The notes: generated by a model from the letters alone, not told the origin. Counted from the first letter of the stretch, positions 1-7,026 are shown. The stretch is 7,133 bases of DNA from Rikenellaceae bacterium UBA1749 (GCA_002315675.1 DCHP01000059.1:1-7133); one strand, 5' to 3'. Program-made: numbers and translations.

Positions 1-434
1 GCAACACGAAGTCCTGTAACATTATACATTTCCTCAAGGCATATCACCTGTGCCGCCAACTGGACTTCATCGCGTTCGTCAGGCTTGCTATGGCCCCGTT
101 TATACTCGACGGGATATGGTCTCCAATAACCAGGATATCGTGAGATGGTTATGGCGTCTTTCTCTGAATCAGACGCTATCATTTCCACTGCATCGGTGAT
201 TCCATATAATCCCAGAGTTCGCGAAGAAATGTTGACTGACCGCAAGGTCAGAGTGCCGTTATTCAGTTCCCTGTAAAACGGGTCATCAACTCTTTGATGA
301 AGGATTTCCCCTTCAAAAGTCAATCTGTTCTCCTCCCACTGCTGTTCCAGATGAATCAATGCCCACTGCCGGGGACAGAACATAAAGTGCTGAATCCCCG
401 ACAGCATTAGCATATCGTCATCTGTGTAAGGCAT
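1..434 (-). CDS. cas4: CRISPR-associated exonuclease Cas4, type I-C (3' part cut off by window edge)
   Basis: Cas4 is a RecB-family nuclease with an iron-sulfur cluster that trims and PAM-selects prespacers for Cas1-Cas2. Translating the minus strand from ATG at 434 gives 144 residues with no stop before the edge. Visible landmarks are LSGIQHFMFCPRQWALIHLE near the N-terminus with Cys20 (first cluster cysteine), His46 in EGEILH, Asp81 in GITDAVE, Glu110 and Lys112 in PVEYKRG (the RecB E-x-K motif) and Gln125 in the following helix. The remaining C-terminal cysteines would be encoded to the left of the window; the usual family length is about 200-220 residues. The start lies 4 nt after the cas7c stop, so the gene is translationally close-coupled to the interference genes. 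Cas4 after cas7 is the standard I-C order, which predicts cas1 and cas2 next. Confidence 0.95.
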   Translation of the reverse strand, partial: MPYTDDDMLMLSGIQHFMFCPRQWALIHLEQQWEENRLTFEGEILHQRVDDPFYRELNNGTLTLRSVNISSRTLGLYGITDAVEMIASDSEKDAITISRYPGYWRPYPVEYKRGHSKPDERDEVQLAAQVICLEEMYNVTGLRV

Positions 435-438
435 TAAG

Positions 439-1299
439 TTACAACATCTCTATAAGTTCGATTCCGGAGGGCATATTCGCTCTGTCAATTGTGACTTCAT
501 AGTCAGTGAACTTCCTCGGCACTTCTACACCGTCCTTTCTCTTGACATCCACTAAATCGAACAGTTTGTTGGCCGGTGCATTTCCAAGTTCTGAACTGTG
601 TTTGAAAACTATCAGTTTCTGCGCTGACATCAGACCACGTGCGGCGCTTCTGTCAACATCAAACATATTCCTGAGCGCCTCCCAGAACAAGTTCAGGTCA
701 TCCTCATCGAATCCTGTCTGCTTGGCCAGATTTGCGGAGACAAATCCGTGGCAGAGGTAGAGGCCGTAGGGGACGGTGGCCTTCCGACCCATTGTGCGAT
801 TGTCGCCACTCTGCTTCTCTGCTTCTTTCTCTGTTGCCACAGCCATACGGGTTATTGAAAACTCACACGCAGTAATAGGATCCAAAGACCTGGCAAAAGT
901 AAACTGAATGGGGCCGCGCACTTGGCCAGCATTTTTACCTGTTGACATCACAGCGCCAAATGTGCGAATATCATAATAATGACTGCACATATACTGTCTC
1001 GCTGCTTCTGTTTTGTCACCTCCCTTTTTGTCAGCGACTGCTTCATCTTCATGAGCAAGGTCAATCAGTGTATTGAGAACGGCTTTTTCTTTGATGAAAA
1101 TATCGTAACCAATTGAGCACTGTCTGGCAGACTGCACATAATTCCTGACTTTTCGTTTCAGGCATACATCTGTAACGAGTCCCATACCCGTTTCTGCATC
1201 CACTCTTGGCAAGTTGCCGGCATCCGGGTCGCCATTTGGATTTCCGTCCTGTACATCGAAAAGATATACAAAATCAATTCTGTTTTTTAATTCTGACAT
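439..1299 (-). CDS. cas7: Type I-C Cascade backbone protein Cas7c (Csd2)
   Basis: This is the RNA-recognition-motif backbone subunit that polymerises along the crRNA spacer in the type I-C Cascade complex. The 286-residue length is normal for Csd2/Cas7c. Clear family signatures are NPNGDPDAGNLPR at residues 20-32 close to the N-terminal strand, DIRTFGAVM at 110-118 followed by the GPIQ turn at 129-132, and the HGF segment at 184-186. The start at 1299 lies 20 nt after the cas8c stop in an A/T-rich leader with no Shine-Dalgarno sequence, as is common in Bacteroidota; no in-frame upstream ATG competes. The stop is 4 nt before cas4. Nothing suggests damage: all motifs are present and the reading frame is open throughout. 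Confidence 0.97.
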   Translation of the reverse strand: MSELKNRIDFVYLFDVQDGNPNGDPDAGNLPRVDAETGMGLVTDVCLKRKVRNYVQSARQCSIGYDIFIKEKAVLNTLIDLAHEDEAVADKKGGDKTEAARQYMCSHYYDIRTFGAVMSTGKNAGQVRGPIQFTFARSLDPITACEFSITRMAVATEKEAEKQSGDNRTMGRKATVPYGLYLCHGFVSANLAKQTGFDEDDLNLFWEALRNMFDVDRSAARGLMSAQKLIVFKHSSELGNAPANKLFDLVDVKRKDGVEVPRKFTDYEVTIDRANMPSGIELIEML

Positions 1300-1319
1300 A
1301 GTTGTATTTGTTAATATTG

Positions 1320-1682
1320 TTACTCTATTGATGTTTCAACCTTCTTTGTGAAAAAAGCTTGCCTCTGATGGTAGAATCCCACGAAGAATCGCCCCTGATC
1401 CTGAAGGTCAAGATGTGCCGGGAAACCGTCAGCAGAAAGTTTGTCGATTATCTCCTGCTTTAACTTTTCGTAAAAAATTTTAGAGCCCTCGTTCAATTTT
1501 TCAGAGTGATGTGAAGAAAGATTAAGGATAGTTGCGAATACTGCTGCCGGTGTAGTACTGGCAGAATTCAAGTAGCGTTCCTGAATGCTGTGGATATTAT
1601 TCGCATCTTCCTGTATCTTGTCAAGAACTGCGAAAAGGCGTCCACACAGATAGCCTTGGTTGGTATTTTCTTTGTCTAACAT
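1320..1682 (-). CDS. cas11c: Probable small subunit Cas11c, translated from an internal start in cas8c
   Basis: In type I-C systems the small subunit is established to be made from an internal start within the 3' part of cas8c. Here Met456 of Cas8c (ATG at 1682-1680) opens a 120-residue, about 14-kDa product of the expected size, beginning MLDKENTNQGYLCGRLFAVL, which is the kind of N-terminus I associate with Cas11c. There is no Shine-Dalgarno sequence, but the 30 bases before the ATG are very A-rich on the coding strand, with a run of seven A (1692-1698 region). A-rich, unstructured upstream sequence is the usual initiation context in Bacteroidota. Met421 (ATG at 1787) is a less suitable alternative. 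The internal start is an inference by homology and context; the C-terminal domain itself is certain. Confidence 0.6.
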   Translation of the reverse strand: MLDKENTNQGYLCGRLFAVLDKIQEDANNIHSIQERYLNSASTTPAAVFATILNLSSHHSEKLNEGSKIFYEKLKQEIIDKLSADGFPAHLDLQDQGRFFVGFYHQRQAFFTKKVETSIE

Positions 1683-3047
1683 TACGGTTATTTTTTTGTT
1701 GTTATCATTATTCAAACGATTGAGATATGCCTTCAGTATGGCTACTCTGCATGGATTCCCATAAGGTGCAACATCCTGTTCTGCCATGATTCTTCTTATG
1801 CATGATGAAAAAAGAGTAGCTGGATATGGGTATCCCTCAAAAATACTCTTGGCCAGAGCATCTGGGACATTAGGCGTTGTTTCGCTTTGCTTTCCTCCCA
1901 ATGTTATAGCACTTAACATATCCCTTAATCCATAATATGGCTTTTTATCTTTCCTCCCGTCTATTATTTCCATATCCTCAAAATGTTTCAACATCTTTCC
2001 TGTAAACTCTTTTATGGATATATCTGACCAATAAACGACGGATATCCTGGCAGCATTTGGCGCAAGTCCAAGTATATAGAATCTGTCATCGACAGATGTA
2101 ATTAACCGTCCGTTGTTTATCGCACTGAACACCCGCCGTACCTCATCTATCCTGGCATTCGGATCATCCTGTTTATCATCGATGAATCCCATCAAATTGA
2201 AAAGAGACGTTTCTGATTGAATTGAAGCCTCGCCAGAATTGGAGGCCCAAAACAAGAACGTTCTGTTACCAAATACGCATTTGTTTCTGGAACCTTTTGA
2301 CAGCATAGTATTCATTGCTGTTGTATATGCAAACTCTGCCTCATGGGATATCGGAGCATTCAGTCCTTTGCTCTTTCCATACGAGTCATAACCAGAGTTT
2401 ACTTGAAATGAGACCAATTTTGCCGTTGCCTGACTGCCGGGGATCATAGTCGCCGTTGTAGTCTCCACAAGTTTTCCTTTTCCTCCTGTAATCAGACATA
2501 ATCCTTGAATACGCTTATTTGGTTCCTCTTGGTTCAAATCCAGAATATCTTTTTTTTCTGCAACGATTTTGATATCACCCTCAATTCTGAAAGAGAAAAA
2601 CGAATACTTTTTCGTAAGGCACTTTGTTATATCCATCCATAAAGGATCTGACTGGAATTGTACGAGAATATCATCATGACTTTGCTCATAAAACGAGCAA
2701 ATGGCTTTCAGGTCAATATTTTCAGGGAATTTGCTATGAATTTGTTGTATTTGTCTTATGAAAGCGGATAAACAAGCAATATCATTAGATTTGTCCTTAC
2801 CTGAATATCCAAGCACATATCCCGATGAATCATACAGATAATTTGGTGCAACTGCACTTGTCCTACTGACATGTTTTCTGACAAGAAATGATTTAGCCGT
2901 ATCATTATCAATTCTGCAATCTTCAAAACGGATAAACTTTCCTTCTTTATTCAAGACAAGCAGAAATCCAATTTCTTTTTCTTCCATTCCCAAAACCGGG
3001 AGATTCCCACACCTTCGGTAATAATCATATAACGCCTTCAATATCAT
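1320..3047 (-). CDS. cas8c: Type I-C Cascade large subunit Cas8c (Csd1)
   Basis: Cas8c is the large subunit that reads the PAM, helps open the target duplex and provides the platform for Cas3. The 575-residue protein starts with MILKALYDYYRR, a typical Csd1 N-terminus. The central conserved block lies at about 186-248: TGGKGKL, then LVSFQVNSGYDSYGKSKG, then NAPISHEAEFAYTTAMNTML. FWAS follows at 266-269. The C-terminal 120 residues from Met456 (MLDKENTNQGYLCGRLFAVL) are the Cas11-like helical part. The start overlaps the cas5c stop in an ATGA (3044-3047), and a perfect AGGAGG seven bases upstream fixes the start. The gene is intact and of usual family length. Confidence 0.96.
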   Translation of the reverse strand: MILKALYDYYRRCGNLPVLGMEEKEIGFLLVLNKEGKFIRFEDCRIDNDTAKSFLVRKHVSRTSAVAPNYLYDSSGYVLGYSGKDKSNDIACLSAFIRQIQQIHSKFPENIDLKAICSFYEQSHDDILVQFQSDPLWMDITKCLTKKYSFFSFRIEGDIKIVAEKKDILDLNQEEPNKRIQGLCLITGGKGKLVETTTATMIPGSQATAKLVSFQVNSGYDSYGKSKGLNAPISHEAEFAYTTAMNTMLSKGSRNKCVFGNRTFLFWASNSGEASIQSETSLFNLMGFIDDKQDDPNARIDEVRRVFSAINNGRLITSVDDRFYILGLAPNAARISVVYWSDISIKEFTGKMLKHFEDMEIIDGRKDKKPYYGLRDMLSAITLGGKQSETTPNVPDALAKSIFEGYPYPATLFSSCIRRIMAEQDVAPYGNPCRVAILKAYLNRLNNDNNKKITVMLDKENTNQGYLCGRLFAVLDKIQEDANNIHSIQERYLNSASTTPAAVFATILNLSSHHSEKLNEGSKIFYEKLKQEIIDKLSADGFPAHLDLQDQGRFFVGFYHQRQAFFTKKVETSIE

Positions 3048-3724
3048 CTCAGTACCTCCTCACTATCTTTTTGTGGAACAATTATGACTCCGTGTCTCAT
3101 ATCCGCCCTGTAGAACATAGCCTGAATGTCTTTCGGATTACTGAAATCCATATCATAGAGCATTATTCCTAAACATCTTGTTTCATTGATAGCAGGGGAT
3201 AATGTTTCCTTTTCGGGGTACACCAGCCTCCAAGACGCTGCACATTCGCGTGTGCCAAGATACGGCTGCGTGAAGCACTGTCCTTGCCCGGCCCTGCGTT
3301 CGAACATCTCGTAGTACTTCATCGGATTCTCGTCATTGCCGGGCGTATGCTTGGCAAATGCCTCTTGTGGTCTATCGGCTACCGGTATGTAAACCAATTT
3401 TGCCCAAATTCTGTAGCGGACATCACGTAGCATCAGTGTGTTTTTCTGCTGACGCTTATCTTCTATCAAGATAGGGCTCCTTCCCATCACAGCACCAACC
3501 TCATTTCTGCGAATTGATGTCCATTTGACAGGATTCAGCACTTCAATCTTCGTCACCTCCCATCTCATAGCGTAGCGTTTGAAAAGAATAGCCTCAAAAA
3601 TGGCCCTGGCTGCAGATGGGGTGATAACATCGTAACTCACCCTCTCCACCTTCAGTTCCGGACGTGTGAAACAAGCGATGTCGCCCCATACTTCCAAGCA
3701 ATAATCACGGTCTGTATATTCCAT
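3044..3724 (-). CDS. cas5c: Type I-C Cascade subunit and pre-crRNA endoribonuclease Cas5c (Cas5d)
   Basis: In type I-C, which lacks Cas6, Cas5c cleaves the repeat of the pre-crRNA and stays bound to the 5' handle. The 226-residue protein shows the family N-terminus (YCLEVWGDIACFTRPELKVE, residues 8-27), then SYDVITPSAARAIFEAI (30-46), VLNPVKWTSIRRNEVG (62-77), a FERRAGQGQCFTQPYLGTRE block (141-160) and GIMLYDMDF (186-194). By remembered alignment to the Bacillus halodurans enzyme, whose catalytic residues are Tyr46, Lys116 and His117, the matching positions here look like Leu47, Lys136 and Tyr137; see findings. The start lies 10 nt after the KilA-N gene stop, with an in-frame TGA a few codons upstream and no Shine-Dalgarno sequence. 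The 3' end overlaps cas8c by 4 nt. Confidence 0.96.
   Translation of the reverse strand: MEYTDRDYCLEVWGDIACFTRPELKVERVSYDVITPSAARAIFEAILFKRYAMRWEVTKIEVLNPVKWTSIRRNEVGAVMGRSPILIEDKRQQKNTLMLRDVRYRIWAKLVYIPVADRPQEAFAKHTPGNDENPMKYYEMFERRAGQGQCFTQPYLGTRECAASWRLVYPEKETLSPAINETRCLGIMLYDMDFSNPKDIQAMFYRADMRHGVIIVPQKDSEEVLR
3055..3060 (-). promoter_or_regulatory. Strong Shine-Dalgarno sequence for cas8c inside the end of cas5c
   Basis: The minus strand reads AGGAGG, then seven bases, then the ATG of cas8c at 3047. The same bases encode Glu-Glu-Val near the Cas5c C-terminus. It is the only perfect Shine-Dalgarno match at a gene start in this operon; the other starts have A/T-rich or only loosely purine-rich leaders. 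Together with the ATGA overlap it supports the chosen start and efficient reinitiation of cas8c. Confidence 0.7.
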
Positions 3725-3734
3725 AGTATCAATA

Positions 3735-4538
3735 TTATTTCAACAATTTTCTATCACTGACATCTTCCAGAATGCTCATTTGATGGATAGCGATTTGATT
3801 GAGCTTCAACAACCTTTCTGCTTGAGGCATCCCGTCATTGATAAACACCGCATTCAAGCTTTCCATATTCGAAAGACATATCAATTCATTGATGCTTGCA
3901 TAGTCCCTGATGTTTCCTTTTTTGTCAGGATTGGTCTCCCGCCACTGTCTGGCAGTTTGGCCGAACATAGCCATATTTAAAACATCCGCCTCATCAGCAT
4001 AAACAAAGGCCGCTTGTTCCGGTGTGATTTCATCAGGTATCAGGTTTGTCCTGATTGCGTCAGTATGTATCCGATAATTTATTTTGGACAGTTCCCGTCT
4101 TGCACTCCAACCAAGTACTTTCTGCTCTTCATCCTTCAAGCGCTGGAATTCACGGATCAGGTAGAGTTTGAACTGTGGAGAAACCCAACTTGCGAACTCA
4201 AAAGCCAAATCCTTGTGCGCATATGTTCCGCCATATCGCCCGGCTCTGGCAATTATTCCTATAGCCGTTGTCCTTTCTATCCATTGTTTCACAGACATAA
4301 TGAATCTGTTCAGACCGGCTTCGTTTTTAATTCCCTCGAATTCGGGGGAATTAAAATTGGGATTATACATCATCTCCCATATCCCAAGAAATTCGATCGT
4401 ATTCTTGTTCCTCAACCATTTTTCAATTAATGACAGGCCATTTTCCATAGGTTTGACCATATCGGTCAAAGAGATATAGTCCTTGTCATTAACTGTGATA
4501 ATGCTTATTTCAGCATTGTTTACAAATACTTTTGCCAT
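3735..4538 (-). CDS. KilA-N domain protein embedded in the cas operon
   Basis: The 267-residue protein has a KilA-N DNA-binding domain in its N-terminal half: YISLTDMV at 21-28, IEKWLRNKNTIEFLGIWE at 38-55, and the hallmark GRYGGTYAHKDLAFEFASWV at 100-119 followed by SPQFKLYLIREFQRL to 134. The domain is best known from large DNA viruses and phages, where it binds DNA. Residues 143-267 form a second, mostly helical region (conserved-looking WSARRELSKINYRIHTDAIR and QTARQWRETNPDKKGNIRDY) for which I know no function. The gene is flanked by 10-nt gaps to both cas3 and cas5c, has a purine-rich TGGTGGAG before its ATG and an in-frame TAA seven codons upstream. It is complete and not a standard I-C gene. 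Role unknown: operon regulator, Cascade or Cas3 partner, or a domesticated phage protein are possibilities, all inferred. Confidence 0.9.
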   Translation of the reverse strand: MAKVFVNNAEISIITVNDKDYISLTDMVKPMENGLSLIEKWLRNKNTIEFLGIWEMMYNPNFNSPEFEGIKNEAGLNRFIMSVKQWIERTTAIGIIARAGRYGGTYAHKDLAFEFASWVSPQFKLYLIREFQRLKDEEQKVLGWSARRELSKINYRIHTDAIRTNLIPDEITPEQAAFVYADEADVLNMAMFGQTARQWRETNPDKKGNIRDYASINELICLSNMESLNAVFINDGMPQAERLLKLNQIAIHQMSILEDVSDRKLLK

Positions 4539-4548
4539 TTCTCCACCA

Positions 4549-6726
4549 CTATTTGATTAATACTTCTTCCATCCAATGATTTCCAGTTTTCATACCCACA
4601 TATTCATCATACTGGTCAATGCCACCAACGACATACACTCCATCTATAACTTCTTCAACCAATCCACACTTTTTCATCTCTAGGAAATCCCTTTCCGCAA
4701 GGCTGACGCTGAACAATGACAATTTCTTCATCAACTGGTATGAGACACCGTCAAGTCTCAATCGTTCAACCAATTCCATACTGTTTTCCCAGTTGACAAT
4801 CACATTTGCTCCCTTATCATCAATCATTCTGAATTCTTTCGCCGCTGTTTCAAAACACATTTCCTCTGGTTTGTATAACCAATGTTTGATGTCCATTTTG
4901 TCAAAAGTCGTTTTTTCACAATACAGATACCTGAAATATTCAGTCATGGTTTCTGGGGCAAACCAGTCCCGTTCACCGATGATGTTGAGTCTCGCATAAT
5001 TGGCATCCTTTATGGCACTGCCAGAAAGCGGATGCTCTTTGGAAAGACTGAAAACGTGGGTGGGGCATATTGCTTGTTTGCCTTCCCTGTTGCAACGCCC
5101 TGCTGCCTGTAAGATGGAATCAAGTCCCGCCTCCTGTCTGTAAACCACGGGGAAATCTATATCGACACCTGCTTCTATCAGTTGTGTTGCTATTACCCGA
5201 ATGACTTTGTTCCCGTCATTTTTTAGAGCCTCCTTCAGTTCCTTTATTTTCTTTCCAATATGGGCCGGGCACATCATTCTAGAGAGGTGAATCTTTATTC
5301 CTTCATCAGGAAGCCTGTCAAACAGTTCCTTTGCATCACGGCGTGTGTTTACGATACACAGAACCCTGTCATGCATAACAAGTGCTGTGGCTATCTCATC
5401 GTATGTTTTTCCGTTATTGTCAATATCCAACTCCACACGTTTCAGTTTTTCATGAAGATTCATCCCCTCTGGTATTATTTCATAAATGGAATCGATACCG
5501 TGAAAAATACTTCTCGGATTACAGCCTTCAATTATTCCGCTCAATATAGGCTGACTTGCCGTGGTAAATAGAACTGATACTCCGAACAGGTGCTGATAAC
5601 ATTTCAAGGAATCTACAACTGGCTGGAGAAAATCTGTCGGAAGAGTCTGTACTTCATCAAGAATCAATACACTGTTGCAGATGTTATGCAACTTTCGACA
5701 GGCGGATGGTTTATTGGAATAGATGGACTCAAACAACTGTACGTTCGTCGTTACCACGATAGGGTAATCCCAATTTTCAGTGGCAAGTTTCATCCGGTGT
5801 CTCAAATGGTCATCGCGGATTATTTCGAGATCATTGTTTGAATGATGCTCCAGTACATTCTCTTCACCGAAAATCTCCTTCAATACACTGGCTGTCTGAA
5901 CTATTATGCTGGTATATGGTATCGCTATGATTATTCGCCTTTTCCCATTTTTCAAGGCATGATTCACAGCCCAGACTATCGAAGATATTGTCTTGCCTCC
6001 ACCTGTGGGGACTGTGAGACTGAAGAAGCCAGGAGGAAGATCTGATGCTTTATGACACTCGTCTTGAACCTGCTGACGAATCTTGTTTACTGATGTGTCC
6101 GGTAAATTCTTGAATTCTATCAACTTACTATCCAACTTATTCTTCAAGTCCTTCATCGTAGTATGGTTTCCCCGATTCCTGAAACTCTCTACATCCATAA
6201 ACCTTTCGGTATCCAGGAAGTCTGCATCCACCAGACAGGAATACAGCATTCTCCAAAGGTGATTGACTTCTTCAGACCCAGTTACTCGTGTAAGTGAATG
6301 CGAATCCAACGGTAATGTTTCGATTTTACAGTCAACATCAGCGGGAAGTTGTTTCTGCATAACATCCTTCAAATCTGCGTAGTCATACAACCCTGCATGA
6401 TGACCGGCGATCTGGTTAGTCATCACATCACTTAATGTACCATAGATTTGTTTGGCTATCAAAGCTCCCACATATGCATGTGTCTTATCATCCCAACGGA
6501 GTGGCTTATCTGAAAATCCAGAAACAGACCTGATATAGTTTTGAAAATCAACTTTTTCCTTTCCCTTATCATGCAAGAGTCCCATTGCACGCCCCCATTC
6601 GCCAAAACCAAATTCTGCTGCAAATGATTCAGCAAGAGAAGCAACTCCACTTGAATGTTCATCATTGGTCTGTATATCGAAAGATGAATCAGGGTTACTT
6701 TTTATGTGAGAAATAAAGTTTTCCAT
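4549..6726 (-). CDS. cas3: CRISPR-associated helicase/nuclease Cas3 (HD domain fused to helicase)
   Basis: Cas3 is recruited by target-bound Cascade, translocates on single-stranded DNA with ATP and degrades the target with its metal-dependent HD nuclease. Length is 725 residues, normal for I-C. The HD domain runs to about 190 with His24, LLHDKGK (His52-Asp53), His83, AGHHAG (His109-His110) and Asp168. The helicase follows: Walker A TGGGKT at 241-246, DEVQ (motif II) at 357-360, TTASQP (motif III) at 388-393, ATQLIEAGVDIDFP at 513-526 and QAAGRCNREG (motif VI) at 540-549. Residues from about 590 on form the accessory C-terminal domain. All expected catalytic residues are present. An in-frame TAA at 6741-6739 excludes a longer start. 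It is the first gene of the operon; the KilA-N gene begins 10 nt after its stop. Confidence 0.97.
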   Translation of the reverse strand: MENFISHIKSNPDSSFDIQTNDEHSSGVASLAESFAAEFGFGEWGRAMGLLHDKGKEKVDFQNYIRSVSGFSDKPLRWDDKTHAYVGALIAKQIYGTLSDVMTNQIAGHHAGLYDYADLKDVMQKQLPADVDCKIETLPLDSHSLTRVTGSEEVNHLWRMLYSCLVDADFLDTERFMDVESFRNRGNHTTMKDLKNKLDSKLIEFKNLPDTSVNKIRQQVQDECHKASDLPPGFFSLTVPTGGGKTISSIVWAVNHALKNGKRRIIIAIPYTSIIVQTASVLKEIFGEENVLEHHSNNDLEIIRDDHLRHRMKLATENWDYPIVVTTNVQLFESIYSNKPSACRKLHNICNSVLILDEVQTLPTDFLQPVVDSLKCYQHLFGVSVLFTTASQPILSGIIEGCNPRSIFHGIDSIYEIIPEGMNLHEKLKRVELDIDNNGKTYDEIATALVMHDRVLCIVNTRRDAKELFDRLPDEGIKIHLSRMMCPAHIGKKIKELKEALKNDGNKVIRVIATQLIEAGVDIDFPVVYRQEAGLDSILQAAGRCNREGKQAICPTHVFSLSKEHPLSGSAIKDANYARLNIIGERDWFAPETMTEYFRYLYCEKTTFDKMDIKHWLYKPEEMCFETAAKEFRMIDDKGANVIVNWENSMELVERLRLDGVSYQLMKKLSLFSVSLAERDFLEMKKCGLVEEVIDGVYVVGGIDQYDEYVGMKTGNHWMEEVLIK

Positions 6727-6748
6727 AGTCGAGTAAAGTTAGGATTTT

Positions 6749-6800
6749 AGTTGTCACCATCATAATTAAAGTGCAAGTATATTGTTAAACAGTGACAACT
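6749..6800. repeat. Perfect 9-bp inverted repeat framing the candidate cas promoter
   Basis: AGTTGTCAC at 6749-6757 and GTGACAACT at 6792-6800 are exact reverse complements separated by 34 bp. The centre of symmetry falls in the candidate -7 box, and the outer arm overlaps the candidate -33 region. This geometry suits operator half-sites for a dimeric or looping regulator, although a chance dyad cannot be excluded. The core GTGACA recurs in the palindrome CTGTGACAG at 6988-6996. Confidence 0.45.
6774..6781 (-). promoter_or_regulatory. Candidate -7 box of the cas operon promoter
   Basis: The minus strand reads TATACTTG, one mismatch from the Bacteroidota -7 consensus TAnnTTTG, 47 nt before the cas3 ATG. 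A TTG that could serve as the -33 element is at 6798-6796, but the 14-bp gap is shorter than the roughly 19-21 bp usually seen, so the assignment is tentative. It sits exactly at the centre of a 9-bp inverted repeat. Confidence 0.35.
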
Positions 6801-6868
6801 TACGTCAGTTATTCAATTATTGGCGGCAGGTATCAAGTTTCAAGTGATATCTTTCTGAAAGGACCGGA

Positions 6869-7026
6869 ATCAAGATGAATAACATCTGGTACCATCAACC
6901 CTCTCTGGTGTGCATGAGGAGGTGGTATTTGGTCTAGATGCAGACTTCAAGTCGGCACCTGGTACTGGACAGTGCTATTCAAGGCATCTGTGACAGTTTA
7001 TCGTACCAGATGTTTTTCGGGTTGAT
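6869..7026. other. Long imperfect inverted repeat; candidate structured RNA or small mobile-element remnant
   Basis: The outer arms 6869-6892 and 7003-7026 pair as 12 perfect base pairs (AACATCTGGTAC with GTACCAGATGTT), one mismatch, 3 pairs, a three-base internal loop and 5 pairs. The 110-base interior holds further hairpins: 6934-6962 (11 pairs with two single mismatches, loop TCA), 6969-6991 (ACAG-TGC with GCA-CTGT, one bulged base) and a weaker one at 6900-6919. On the plus strand two G-U pairs improve the fold, and TATCTTTC at 6848-6855 resembles a Bacteroidota -7 box placed just before it. No convincing protein is encoded on either strand. A structured non-coding RNA, a cas leader or a MITE-like remnant are all possible. 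Confidence 0.5.

Noticed and set aside
1690..1700. Run of seven A in cas8c as a programmed frameshift site
   Set aside because: The run does not sit in a canonical slippery heptamer relative to the reading frame, and the downstream frame already encodes the expected Cas8c C-terminus. It is better read as an A-rich initiation context.
4014..4479. Plus-strand open frames of 103-138 codons opposite the KilA-N gene
   Set aside because: They are shadows of the strongly supported minus-strand KilA-N gene and show no recognisable motifs.
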